A stretch of DNA of 64,000 nt from Gaetbulibacter_A sp043876815 (GCF_043876815.1 NZ_JBAWKA010000001.1:372001-436000), one strand, 5' to 3'. Shown: positions 53,828 to 63,011, counted from the stretch's first letter. A program made the numbers and translations. Notes: generated by a model not told the origin, from the letters alone.

Positions 53828-56800
53828 TTATTTTCCTATGTTGATGTGTACGTAAGTTCTGATTTCCCATTCCTGACCATCATCAAACCCAACGGTACTC
53901 ACCGTTGGTACTGGTGGAAATGTATTTGGCTCTACCTGATTAGGTGCGTATCGTGGGGAGTACTCGTTAAGTGATCGCCAAGTCCCTCGGATACCAATTT
54001 TAGTATCGGGTAATATAAACCAATCTGGTTTCCCGATGGTTGTTGAAATGTCCAACATAAGTTGAACAGGGTAGGTGAGGTTAAAGTCTCGGTGATAATC
54101 ATAAGGTCCCCAATCATTAATTTTGAAAGCGTGAACCACCTTAAGTTTATTATAAATTACTCGTATATCACCACCTACACGATCAATAACTCTTTTATCG
54201 CTGCCATTGGCTTGCCCATTTCCTGCATATAAATTAGCAATAACACCTAAATCACGACTGGCTTTAGATACAATTCTTGAATGTGCTTCCCATAAATCTA
54301 CTGCTGGGGCGGAATTAGAAAAGGCAAAAGAATTACGGCTGTCTAAAAATCCAATAGCGGCATCCTGAGTGGTTGGAAGATGTCGATAAACGAAACCAAA
54401 ATTAAATGCCAATTTAGCATCCTCTGATCTGTCGTTATCCCATTCATACATCCAGGTTCCTGGTGTTGGATCGTAAGTAAATAATATTTCGCCGGCAGTT
54501 GTTTCTCTATTGGATCTAACCACAAACGGATCAGCCTGTATATTTCTGAGTCTTCCAGGCGATTGCACGTCATTTGGCATGGCTCCAACAATGGGTTTCT
54601 GCCATAAAAAATTAGGTGCAATTTGCATGTTACCTATAGTATAGGTAAACCCAGTTAGAAAGTTGGTTTGGTTACCACTACCTGTATCCTTTAAACGCCA
54701 ACCTGTAAATGTTTGTGTTTGATCGGCTCCTCCGTTGGCTACTAAACCTTGTGCAGCACCTTGAGCATACCAATTAAATTTTCCTCCCTGATAGGTTATT
54801 TTTGCCTTTGCACCCCAATTATCTTTCCAGTTGATTTTATCATTATAAATGATGTATTTATCATCAGAACCAGGATTGTTTGGGTCATAATTAGGGTTGT
54901 CTTTTGTTATTTGAAATTCTCTACCATTTAAAGGATCTCCTCCCCAAATACCGCCAAGTTGAAAATCAAAGGCACCCAATTCTTTTTCAACCATTAAAGT
55001 AGCTCTTCGTGTTTTTGGCTGCGGAATTGCAATGGAAGTAACAGCTTGCCCTGCCTGATCAAGATCTTCATGATATACAGCAGCCAGATCAAACTGACCA
55101 ATTTTCGTTTGATACTTTAATAAAACAGCCGGGTTAGCACCCCACCATAATTGTGGTCCGAATGCCGCCTTAAAACCTTTTAAGCTTCTTTTTCCATCAA
55201 CTTCAAAACCTGAAATTTCACCCTGATAAATGTCAAGATTTGGTCCATAATTAGCCTCTGGGTACAAGCCAAAGAAATCACCTTCGTAGCCCCAGTGATA
55301 GTGGCCTGTTCGGTAAAACCCTCTTAAATCAAAATCTTTTGCATTCCAGGTATATTCTGCGTTATAAACTTGGATTCTGTTTCCTGTTACAATATCTACA
55401 GGTCCATCTTCAGTTTGAACTGTAACCGGGCGACCTCTATTTTCGTAAAAAATCTCATTGATTGGATTAGTTGCTACATTTCCTAAAATGTTAAAGTTAA
55501 CATTCGCTACCATGTTTTCACTAGGTTTGCCTTCCACACCTACAAAGTAGGATTGCATTTGATCAAAGCCTAATTGATTAGGATATGTTGAGTTATCATT
55601 GGGATCTGCATCTTGAGGGGTTGTTAATAAAGTACCTCCAGTATTAAAGGTTGTAAACTCTGCTCTTAAATTGCTTATTCTCAATTTTTGACCACCACCA
55701 TTTTCAAGAGCTGCCTTATCACCTCGCGCTTTTAAAACGGCAGCCATTAATTCGATACCATCAAAATGATTTTTAACTTTCTCGATTGTAACGCCTTCTC
55801 TATAAGGATTTAATTGATGCGCTTCCTTTAAAGCATAATAAGCTGCTCGAGGATATAATTCATATAAACCTCTTGGGTTTGTGGGGCCTTTGGCGCAAAT
55901 ACCAAACCATTCTTCATTCATGTTATTTTCACCAGGCAACAGATCTAAGGCATAACCACCATTAGCCCATGAAGCATCGTTATCATGAACATCAGCATTT
56001 TTTCTTTCATCAAAAGCGAATTTCCACCAGCCATCGCTAAATTGAAAAGTAAAACCTCCTAGAGAATTGTTTGCCAAACCGAATCCTGCCGCATTTTCAT
56101 ATATTTCTTTCCAGTTTCCTAAGAGGTAATAAGCCTGAGATTTTTGATCTTCTTTATTTTCAATGGCATTATAGGCATCGGCTCCAAATTCTGTAAACAT
56201 AATAGGCTTATTCAACTTGTCTTTTACAACTTGAAAGATATCTCCAAAGGAAACCCCGCGATATACATTGGTACCATAAATATCTATATCGGGACATTCC
56301 TCTGCTACAATATCCAGAAACAGGACATCACCATTACAAATAGCCACGGGATGCGAACCATCCATGGATTTCATTTTTTTGGCAGCCTCATTCATGAGTT
56401 TGTACATTGGTCTACCTCGGTTTTCTCCAATGAAATTTATTTTCTTTTCATCATCCGGAAAATCTTCTGTTTCCGCTCCTTGCCAAAAAAGGCCATAATT
56501 ATTTTCATTCCCTAATAGATATAATAAAAGACCCGGTGTGTTTTTATATTCACGTACTAGCGTTTCAATTTCGTTCATCAAGAACTTTTGGGTTTGTTCT
56601 TCAGAGTAAATAGTTATAGGTGTCCAAACGCCATCCAAGGTTAATCCATAGCGACCGAATGAATGATTAAGCATGGTATAAATGCCGTAATTTTCATAAA
56701 TATATTTAATCCATTTTGCCGGAACGCCAGTGTATAAACGAAGAACATTAACGTTCATGTTTTTTAAAAGAGACATTTCTGAATCGAGCCCGGCTTTAAT

Positions 56801-57010
56801 AACGTCATCTGATTTTTTCCAGAAATTAGCATTAACAGTATTTGTTCCAATAGGGATGTAGTCCCAATTCATACCATTAATCATGAAATCTTTTCCGTTT
56901 ACGACTAATTTCATGCCCTTATCATTATTTACAACCTCTACCTTGTTGGCTTGCGCAATCGTGGTTGTTGTAATTAATAAGAGTAATAATTTTAAAAAAT
57001 TATTTTTCAT
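53828..57010 (-). CDS. fusion of TIM-barrel glycosidase (GH2-TIM-like) with an outer-membrane-barrel-like domain
   Basis: A 1060-residue exported protein (signal peptide ending TTIAQA). Residues about 25-430 are a (beta/alpha)8 glycosidase of the GH2-TIM/GH5-like clan: KLVVNGKDFMINGMNWDYIP at the start, acid/base Glu169 in LLYLLGNENNYG and nucleophile Glu274 in PIMFTEFGADAY. From about 443 to 1060 the sequence changes to long alternating amphipathic strands (KLRISNLRAEFTTFNTGG, DLRGFYRTGHYHWGYEGDFF, FDLAAVYHEDL, RATLMVEKELGAFDFQLGGI, DWFILPDTKIGIRGTWRS) ending EWEIRTYVHINIG. This looks like a porin-type outer-membrane barrel. The enzyme would then be anchored by its own barrel. The family of the TIM part is not certain. 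It is the first gene of the second operon section, with two operator motifs upstream. Confidence 0.75.
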   Translation of the reverse strand: MKNNFLKLLLLLITTTTIAQANKVEVVNNDKGMKLVVNGKDFMINGMNWDYIPIGTNTVNANFWKKSDDVIKAGLDSEMSLLKNMNVNVLRLYTGVPAKWIKYIYENYGIYTMLNHSFGRYGLTLDGVWTPITIYSEEQTQKFLMNEIETLVREYKNTPGLLLYLLGNENNYGLFWQGAETEDFPDDEKKINFIGENRGRPMYKLMNEAAKKMKSMDGSHPVAICNGDVLFLDIVAEECPDIDIYGTNVYRGVSFGDIFQVVKDKLNKPIMFTEFGADAYNAIENKEDQKSQAYYLLGNWKEIYENAAGFGLANNSLGGFTFQFSDGWWKFAFDERKNADVHDNDASWANGGYALDLLPGENNMNEEWFGICAKGPTNPRGLYELYPRAAYYALKEAHQLNPYREGVTIEKVKNHFDGIELMAAVLKARGDKAALENGGGQKLRISNLRAEFTTFNTGGTLLTTPQDADPNDNSTYPNQLGFDQMQSYFVGVEGKPSENMVANVNFNILGNVATNPINEIFYENRGRPVTVQTEDGPVDIVTGNRIQVYNAEYTWNAKDFDLRGFYRTGHYHWGYEGDFFGLYPEANYGPNLDIYQGEISGFEVDGKRSLKGFKAAFGPQLWWGANPAVLLKYQTKIGQFDLAAVYHEDLDQAGQAVTSIAIPQPKTRRATLMVEKELGAFDFQLGGIWGGDPLNGREFQITKDNPNYDPNNPGSDDKYIIYNDKINWKDNWGAKAKITYQGGKFNWYAQGAAQGLVANGGADQTQTFTGWRLKDTGSGNQTNFLTGFTYTIGNMQIAPNFLWQKPIVGAMPNDVQSPGRLRNIQADPFVVRSNRETTAGEILFTYDPTPGTWMYEWDNDRSEDAKLAFNFGFVYRHLPTTQDAAIGFLDSRNSFAFSNSAPAVDLWEAHSRIVSKASRDLGVIANLYAGNGQANGSDKRVIDRVGGDIRVIYNKLKVVHAFKINDWGPYDYHRDFNLTYPVQLMLDISTTIGKPDWFILPDTKIGIRGTWRSLNEYSPRYAPNQVEPNTFPPVPTVSTVGFDDGQEWEIRTYVHINIGK

Positions 57011-57112
57011 ATCTACTTAATTTGAATGACCCGTTATTATTCACTTTTTTATTTAAAAGTTGATCCTGGGTTGATTTTTCTAAAAATAAGAAAACCAATT
57101 ATGTTTTTCGTT

Positions 57113-57139
57113 AAAAATACCTATACAAAAATCATACAT
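57113..57139 (+). promoter_or_regulatory. direct-repeat operator motif, copy B
   Basis: AAAAATACC followed by TATACAA (57122-57128), a 4-base spacer and CATACAT (57133-57139), again with an 11-base period. It has the same orientation relative to the downstream gene as copy A and a similar distance (112 to 129 bases from the ATG). Confidence 0.65.
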
Positions 57140-57241
57140 GATAAAAATTGTGCTTAAACTTTAACAATTTTTCAATAAAAAACATGATTTATTGAATTAT
57201 TACTTTTTTAAAAAGTTGTTAAAAACAATCTGATGTGTGTT

Positions 57242-57268
57242 TTGTATAGCTGTTGTATGGGTATTTTT
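57242..57268 (-). promoter_or_regulatory. direct-repeat operator motif, copy C
   Basis: Read on the - strand: AAAAAATACC then CATACAA (57259-57253), a 4-base spacer and TATACAA (57248-57242). It is the inverted counterpart of copy B, about 100 bases away. Confidence 0.65.
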
Positions 57269-57345
57269 TATTAATTATTATGGTTTAAAATTTTTAGAAA
57301 GTAATTTTTTAAAAATAAACCCTTTTATAGCTGTTTAATTTATGA

Positions 57346-58422
57346 TTATTGATATAATCTGACATAATCGATCTCCATAATATCCTGAGTGAATCCTGCA
57401 GGTACGTTCCCACCCAAAGTTCCACCCATGGCGATATTCATAATTAAAAAGAAATCATTATTGAAAGGTAAATTGCTGTTTAAAGCGATTTCGTAATACT
57501 TCACATTATCAACATACATTTTAATGTATGTTTCAGACCACTCCATGGCATACACATGAAATTGAGACCCTGCATTTGAAATAGCTGTTTTTAAACCGTA
57601 ACTGGCCGTACTTTGACTAGCTGAATTATACCAGTGGCAAGTGGCCAAAACTTCATTTTTATTGGTTCCGGTTTGCTCCATGATATCAATTTCTCCACAA
57701 TGGGGCCAGCCAGCTGTATCAAAATTACTGCCTAACATCCAGATCGCTGGCCATGTGCCTGCTGAGCTTGGTAGTTTCGCTCTAACTTTAAGCGTACCAT
57801 ATTTAAACTCTTTCAGGTTTTCAGTTTTTAATCGTGCAGACGTGTAACCTCCGGCACCGTCAGATTTTGCTAATATTTTAAGAACACCATTTTCAATAGC
57901 TGCATTATTAATGCTGTTGGTATAGGTTTGTAATTCCTGGTTACCCCATCCGCCAGCACCTAAATCATAGGTCCAATTTTTGGTGTCCGGTTTTCCATCT
58001 TTAAAAAACTCATCGGCCCAAACCGGAGCAGTACCGTCATAATAGGAAACCGTCACTTGTTTGAATACGTTTATGCTATTGTCCGTTTCTGAGTAAGCGA
58101 TGACTTTTATCTCATGAATCGCTACCCCTTTTTTTTCGTTGAAGGTTACCTGATAGGTTCCATCCGAACTTCGAATGGCGGCTCCGTCATTAATAATAAA
58201 GTCATAACTTACTGCATTGGTTGCTTGAGCAATTAAATTCACTATGCCTGATCCATCACCATATGGTGTATTTGAGGTTACACCTTGAACCGTTGTTGTA
58301 AGCGCCAAATTTGAAGGTACTGTATTTGTCGGAGGACTAATTGGTGGCGAATCTTCAGAACTCGAACAAGATAACAGAGCAAGTATGACAAGATTAAAAT
58401 AATAGAAAGAAGTTTTCAACAT
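57346..58422 (-). CDS. GH16 lipoprotein with N-terminal PKD/Ig-like domain
   Basis: A 358-residue lipoprotein (SPII signal, LLSC with Cys19, then a Ser/Pro-rich tether). Residues about 38-125 are a PKD-like domain similar to that in the neighbouring 314-residue lipoprotein (AQATNAVSYDFIINDG). The GH16 catalytic domain follows (about 130-358) with WTYDLGAGGWGNQELQTYT, the catalytic WPHCGEIDIMEQTG, and WSETYIKMYVDNVKYY. The EIDIME spacing is that of laminarinase-type GH16. The Ser/Pro tether and PKD domain suggest surface display. It lies after a hairpin that may lower its expression relative to the susCD part. Confidence 0.92.
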   Translation of the reverse strand: MLKTSFYYFNLVILALLSCSSSEDSPPISPPTNTVPSNLALTTTVQGVTSNTPYGDGSGIVNLIAQATNAVSYDFIINDGAAIRSSDGTYQVTFNEKKGVAIHEIKVIAYSETDNSINVFKQVTVSYYDGTAPVWADEFFKDGKPDTKNWTYDLGAGGWGNQELQTYTNSINNAAIENGVLKILAKSDGAGGYTSARLKTENLKEFKYGTLKVRAKLPSSAGTWPAIWMLGSNFDTAGWPHCGEIDIMEQTGTNKNEVLATCHWYNSASQSTASYGLKTAISNAGSQFHVYAMEWSETYIKMYVDNVKYYEIALNSNLPFNNDFFLIMNIAMGGTLGGNVPAGFTQDIMEIDYVRLYQ

Positions 58423-58456
58423 AGATAGAAGTTTCTTGAAATTTGAATTTGAAAAT

Positions 58457-58478
58457 AAGGGGGCTATGCAGCCCCCTT
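58457..58478. terminator. GC-rich hairpin between the 314-residue lipoprotein and GH16 genes
   Basis: AAGGGGGC (58457-58464) pairs with GCCCCCTT (58471-58478) with loop TATGCA; on the - strand it is followed by TTATTTTC. It lies in the 87-base gap between two genes of the same strand, so it may partly end or process the transcript. Confidence 0.65.
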
Positions 58479-58509
58479 TATTTAAAAAATTAACACTTCA
58501 ATATGGATC

Positions 58510-59454
58510 TTATTCTGCGATCAAAGTGAAACCCCAATCGAACTGACCATTTCCATCGGTTGTTTTTATAACCATCTCATTTTCTGAGCGGCTTAAAATT
58601 TGATATTTATGATCTCCGCCAACGTAGTAGCCAATAAATGATAGACCACTTAGTGAAATGGTTTCGACATCACTTGGAGCCGACAAGGACCATTGTCCAG
58701 TATAATCAGAGTACGGATATTGGATGATGTCTTGTCCTTCTGCTTCACCTCCAGCACCATTTAGCTCTTGAATAAGAACTTCTCGTCCAAATACGGTACC
58801 TGAAGTATCAGTAGTAGGATCGTCATTGGTGCTATCCGTGATATGTGTGAAGGTACCATCTTCATTAAAGATGTATCTGTCATCATACATACCCACGTGA
58901 CTTTTATCGCCAGCAGCAGCACCGTAATATTCAAAAGGATTTGTACCTCCAGGAGCACCTAAACCAAAATGGTCCTTAGCTTCCGATTTGATACGCCAGG
59001 TTCTTGAACCATCTCCGTACAGCATTTGTAATAGATCTGCTGGTGGTTCGTATAATGAAAGCACATTATATTCTTTAGTTACACTGGTAGACACGCCACC
59101 TGTTCCATAAGCCACTGCAGTAATGGAATAGGTAATCTCACCTAGGGTAGCAAAGATGTAAGATACTTTGCCTGATTTTTGAAGAATGGTTTGTCCTTCA
59201 ACAACGATGTGGAAAGAGGTTGCATTTTCAGCGGTTGCTGAAATTTCAACCCGACCACTACCAAGTCCGGGAGCAGTCGATTCGTCTAGATCGCCGTCCT
59301 CATCAATATCGTCCAGATATTTTACTGATATTTGAACGTTAGAAGGTGCTGAAATATCACCAAACGGGATGTCCTCATCTTGACAGCTGGTGAAAAACAG
59401 CAAGCCGAAGATTAACGTTCCAATTATATATTTTAAATGTTTCATTGTATTCAA
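58510..59454 (-). CDS. PKD-domain surface lipoprotein of the glucan locus
   Basis: A 314-residue lipoprotein (SPII signal, FTSC with Cys24). Residues about 35-135 form a PKD-like domain (VEISATAENATSFHIVVEG, ITYSITAVAYGTGG). The second part (about 140-314) is an all-beta domain with MLYGDGSRTWRIKSEAKDHFG, DRYIFNEDGTFTHITDS and QWSLSAPSDVETISLSG then IGYYVGGDHKYQIL. It has the look of a lipocalin-like ligand-binding domain often found in surface glycan-binding proteins of Bacteroidota. No catalytic residues. It sits between the 669-residue binding protein and GH16. Confidence 0.75.
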   Translation of the reverse strand: MNTMKHLKYIIGTLIFGLLFFTSCQDEDIPFGDISAPSNVQISVKYLDDIDEDGDLDESTAPGLGSGRVEISATAENATSFHIVVEGQTILQKSGKVSYIFATLGEITYSITAVAYGTGGVSTSVTKEYNVLSLYEPPADLLQMLYGDGSRTWRIKSEAKDHFGLGAPGGTNPFEYYGAAAGDKSHVGMYDDRYIFNEDGTFTHITDSTNDDPTTDTSGTVFGREVLIQELNGAGGEAEGQDIIQYPYSDYTGQWSLSAPSDVETISLSGLSFIGYYVGGDHKYQILSRSENEMVIKTTDGNGQFDWGFTLIAE

Positions 59455-59472
59455 TTTAAATTATTTAACAGA

Positions 59473-61482
59473 TTAATTGGTTAGTGCGAAATCATCATAA
59501 TAGTACGATGAACCGTCTCCAGCTGTGCCGAAATCGAAAAATATAACAACACGCATGTAGTCTGCAACAGGTGCCGCACTAAAGTCGTATGTTAAAGTTT
59601 CCCAACCATCAGCAACAGTCGTAGTAAGATCAACCTCATGAGTTACAGAGGCATCTACATTCTCTAACTTTAGTTTTACTGTAATACCGGCCTTTGGTGA
59701 CCAGGTTTTAACACTAATACTTGTGTATGAGGTTAAATCTAGTGGTGTGCCAACTTCAAAGAAACTACCAGCCCATACTTCTGAGCCATTAGATTTAGTG
59801 AGGGCCGCAACATTTGCGCTGGTGTTGATGCCAGACGCATCAGGGTTGGCAATCACTTCAACTCCTGCACCACCGAAATTTGTGAATGTAGGTGCTGCAC
59901 CTTCAAAATCCTGGAATCCAAGCGGAGGAAGTTGTCCTGTTCCTTTCAATTCAACATCATCGTAATAGTATGTTGAACCGTCTCCGGCTGTACCAAAGTC
60001 GAAGAATAACACCACACGCATATAATTTCCGGCCGGAGCTTCAGAGAAATCAAATAATATATTTTCCCAAGCATCCGCCACTGTTGTGGTTTGGTCTACT
60101 TCATAAGTAACAGAAGCATCTGCGTTTTCTAATTTTAATTTAACTGTAATACCTGCTTTTGGTGACCAGGTCTTAACATTTATAGAACCAAATGTTGCCA
60201 GGTCTATAGGAGCTCCGGTTTCAAAGAAACTACCTGCCCATACTTCTGAACCATTACTTTTAGTAAGGGCCGCAACATTAGCGCTGGTATTGATGCCAGA
60301 AGCATCTGGGTTAGCAATAACTTCAACTCCTGCACCACCAAAATTAGTGAATGTAGGCGCTGCACCTTCAAAATCTTGTATCATTTGAGCAATTGGAACG
60401 CCAGCAAAATCCTGCTTAATATTATCTAAGTAGAAGGTCCAATCTGCACCACCGCTACCAACAGTACCGATATCGAAGAACCAAACTATTTTCTGATAAC
60501 TTTGCGATGTATCAACATCACTGAAATCGATATCTACATTTTCCCAGGTGCTATTTCCTTCAAGTGTCACTTCTTTTTCTATGAAAATTCCGGGATCATT
60601 CAGATTTTCAAGTTTCATTAAAAACTTACCTCCTGCTCGTGGAGACCAAATATCTAAGTTAATAACCTTTTTGTTGCTGAAGTCGATTGGTGATGATAAA
60701 ATAATAACGTTACCAGCCCATACTTCAGGTCCATTTTTCTCAGTTTTTGCAACTATTCCAGCTGGTTTGCCACTAGTATCTGGGTTGTCAACAATTTCAG
60801 CAGTTGCACCACCAAACCCTATATATTTACTGGCATCGAAAACTTCAAAGCCTATGGGTAATTCAACCGGTACATTGATAGTAATATCTGTTGTGCCTTC
60901 CGTACTTTCTGCACCACCACTCAAGGCTACTACCTTGATGGTGTAATCACCTACGGCAGGATATTCAAAACTTACCGTTTCTCCTAATTGCATTGGCGTA
61001 GCAACCTCATCTGGATTTGAAGTATCAAAATACACTTCAAAAGATGCAGCGAAATCTGCTGTAGCAGATACATTCACCTGGAATGGATTAGCGGAATCGA
61101 TCTGTGCGTCGATAACCAAATTTTCAGGTGCCTTGAATGACACTACAAGATCTTGTGTTACCACATTTTTCAATCCTGTAATGCCAATAGCTTCTACCGT
61201 GAGGGAATATGTTCCCTCGGAATAAACGTGTTCATAGCTTTCTCCTTGTTTTACTGAGGCTTGTACTTCACTGCCATCACCTAGATCAATATTATAGGTT
61301 ACAGCACCCATGCCGTTCGGCGTTATTGAGACAAGACCGGAGTTGTCCTGAGATATTTCAAAAGCTAATGAAATATCTGTTGGAGACTGGGCCGACTCAA
61401 CAAAGCTTAAATCGTTATTGTCCGGATCGCAACTCACGAAGAGTACCAAAACGAAACTGATTAAATATTTTAATGTTTTCAT
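59473..61482 (-). CDS. surface glycan-binding lipoprotein with PKD domains and three CBM-like modules
   Basis: A 669-residue lipoprotein (SPII signal, FVSC with Cys18), directly after susD, the usual place of a SusE/F-like or SGBP protein. Residues about 30-115 and 118-205 are PKD-like domains (YNIDLGDGSEVQASVKQGES, FEVYFDTSNPDEV). Three beta-sandwich modules follow (about 208-360, 365-515, 520-669), each with a DNPDTSG or NPDASG turn, EVWAGxxxxxxxPID and YYYDD or FYLDN ending. The last two are almost identical over long stretches. Related modules occur in the 905-residue lipoprotein, suggesting shared glucan specificity. Confidence 0.85.
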   Translation of the reverse strand: MKTLKYLISFVLVLFVSCDPDNNDLSFVESAQSPTDISLAFEISQDNSGLVSITPNGMGAVTYNIDLGDGSEVQASVKQGESYEHVYSEGTYSLTVEAIGITGLKNVVTQDLVVSFKAPENLVIDAQIDSANPFQVNVSATADFAASFEVYFDTSNPDEVATPMQLGETVSFEYPAVGDYTIKVVALSGGAESTEGTTDITINVPVELPIGFEVFDASKYIGFGGATAEIVDNPDTSGKPAGIVAKTEKNGPEVWAGNVIILSSPIDFSNKKVINLDIWSPRAGGKFLMKLENLNDPGIFIEKEVTLEGNSTWENVDIDFSDVDTSQSYQKIVWFFDIGTVGSGGADWTFYLDNIKQDFAGVPIAQMIQDFEGAAPTFTNFGGAGVEVIANPDASGINTSANVAALTKSNGSEVWAGSFFETGAPIDLATFGSINVKTWSPKAGITVKLKLENADASVTYEVDQTTTVADAWENILFDFSEAPAGNYMRVVLFFDFGTAGDGSTYYYDDVELKGTGQLPPLGFQDFEGAAPTFTNFGGAGVEVIANPDASGINTSANVAALTKSNGSEVWAGSFFEVGTPLDLTSYTSISVKTWSPKAGITVKLKLENVDASVTHEVDLTTTVADGWETLTYDFSAAPVADYMRVVIFFDFGTAGDGSSYYYDDFALTN
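59476..59910 (-). repeat. near-identical CBM-like module, copy 2
   Basis: Codes for the last module of the 669-residue lipoprotein. It repeats the preceding module with an offset of 465 bases (155 codons). FEGAAPTFTNFGGAGVEVI and NPDASGINTSANVAALTKSN are shared without change. Confidence 0.9.
59941..60375 (-). repeat. near-identical CBM-like module, copy 1
   Basis: Codes for the middle module. Its N-terminal half is identical in protein to copy 2 and close in DNA, with mostly silent changes; differences gather in the second half (GAPIDLATFGSINVKTW against GTPLDLTSYTSISVKTW). Confidence 0.9.
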
Positions 61483-61498
61483 ATCTTATGTTTTTTTA

Positions 61499-63001
61499 TT
61501 AGTAACCTGGATTTTGAGCCCATCTTTCTCCTGATAACTGGATTTCTTGAATAGGTATAGGAAATAGATCGTGTTTACCAGATTGGAAACCTGGAATATA
61601 ATCTGATGCCTTATTTGTTCTTACCAAATCAAAGAAACGATGTCCTTCACCCATAAGCTCTAAACGACGTTCAACTAAAATAACATCGTTAAAGGCGTTT
61701 AAGGAAAGCCCTGAATAATCTGATGCATCAGCCGTATCAATTGGTAATCCAAAAGCTCTTCGGTGAACTTTGTTTAATGCTTCATAAGAATCAGTTGTTG
61801 GACCTCCATTAGCATTGGCAGAAGCCTCCGCATACATTAAAAGAACATCAGCATATCTGATAGCTCGGGTATTGTTAGGGTTGGTAAGTGCTGGATCAGG
61901 ACGGTTCAAGTCACCCTGACGTGCGATATATTTTCTGTTGAAATAACCTGTTTGCTCATAACCGGCATTCTCATTGTAAGAGGCCTCAGGGTTATCAGCT
62001 AGCCACTGAACAATATCCAAAATAGAATAATCTCTGCGGATATCACCATCCTCATAAGCATCAAATGATTCTTGGGTAGGAACATTAAAACTGTATCCAA
62101 AATCGAAAACAGGACCTTCATATTCTCTTGGGCCATTAAAACCTATAGCGTAGTTACCTTCTAAACAATAGAAACAGGCATAAGAACCTCCGTCAACATC
62201 AGAATACTGAATCTCGAAAACAGATTCATCATTGTTTTCTTGCTCGTTTTCCCACATCAACGGTGCTTCAGTTGGTGTTAATAAGCGGTATGTGCCACTA
62301 TCTATCAAGCTTTTTAACACGGCAGCTGATTCAGGATATTTTTTATCGAATAAATACACTTTTCCTAAAAGGGCTTGTGCTGCACCTTTGGTAATTCTGC
62401 CGGTTTGATTTACGGTTACCGGTAAATTAGCTGCAGCGAATTCCAGGTCTTCTTCAATTTGAGCATAAACCTGAGCTTGAGGCGTACGATCTATTTCGAA
62501 TTGATCACCAAACTGGATTCGTGTGTCAATGGCCATAGGCACATCTCCAAACCACTTTGTTAATTGGAAGTAGTAATAGGCGCGAAGGAATCTTGTTTGT
62601 GCAAGTACACTGGTTTTATTAGGAAAATCGAGTTTATCCTTAAATTCCATAATGTAATTCGCACGATTAACACCAGTATACATCCATGTCCAGATATCTC
62701 TAAGCTGCGCATTTACAGGTGTGTGGATCATGTCGTCTATTTCCTGAAATCCAGGTGTGTCTAATGCATCTTGTCCACCACATAGGGTATTGTCTGAGGC
62801 AATCTCGCCCAGTTGATAAATTTTTGCAGTAGATTGCAGCATATCATAAGCGGCAACCAAAGCATCTTGGTAATCTTCTTCAGAGTTGAAGAAATCCTCT
62901 GTGTTCGGATCTGGTGATTTTACATCAATAAAATCATCAGAACATGAATTCATTGCTATTAAAGCAAATAACGCAAGGATTTTAATATTTATATTTTTCA
63001 T
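61499..63001 (-). CDS. SusD/RagB-family glycan-binding lipoprotein
   Basis: A 500-residue lipoprotein (SPII signal, MNSC with Cys20). It has the canonical SusD features: DFIDVKSPDPNTEDFFNSEE at the N-terminus, the TPR-like helices (RFLRAYYYFQLTKWFGDVPM, GRITKGAAQALLGKVYLF), and the C-terminal ALNKVHRRAFGLP and VERRLELMGEGHRFFDLVRT. It closes over the SusC barrel encoded just upstream and captures oligosaccharides. With GH16, GH17, GH30 and GH149-like genes downstream, a beta-1,3-glucan such as laminarin is the likely ligand. Confidence 0.95.
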   Translation of the reverse strand: MKNINIKILALFALIAMNSCSDDFIDVKSPDPNTEDFFNSEEDYQDALVAAYDMLQSTAKIYQLGEIASDNTLCGGQDALDTPGFQEIDDMIHTPVNAQLRDIWTWMYTGVNRANYIMEFKDKLDFPNKTSVLAQTRFLRAYYYFQLTKWFGDVPMAIDTRIQFGDQFEIDRTPQAQVYAQIEEDLEFAAANLPVTVNQTGRITKGAAQALLGKVYLFDKKYPESAAVLKSLIDSGTYRLLTPTEAPLMWENEQENNDESVFEIQYSDVDGGSYACFYCLEGNYAIGFNGPREYEGPVFDFGYSFNVPTQESFDAYEDGDIRRDYSILDIVQWLADNPEASYNENAGYEQTGYFNRKYIARQGDLNRPDPALTNPNNTRAIRYADVLLMYAEASANANGGPTTDSYEALNKVHRRAFGLPIDTADASDYSGLSLNAFNDVILVERRLELMGEGHRFFDLVRTNKASDYIPGFQSGKHDLFPIPIQEIQLSGERWAQNPGY

Positions 63002-63011
63002 AATGACTTAA

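Larger units (their letters stand above)
57011..57345. other. 335-base promoter region inside the glucan locus
   Basis: AT-rich DNA without a gene, between the GH16 gene (ending 57346) and the GH-barrel gene (starting 57010). It contains two copies of the 11-base-period direct-repeat motif in opposite orientation (57113-57139 and 57242-57268). It is the likely start of the transcript running down to 39850. Confidence 0.6.

Noticed and set aside
59476..60375. Long near-identical repeats as a mobile element or CRISPR-like array
   Set aside because: They are two in-frame protein modules in one gene, with no spacers, terminal inverted repeats or transposase.
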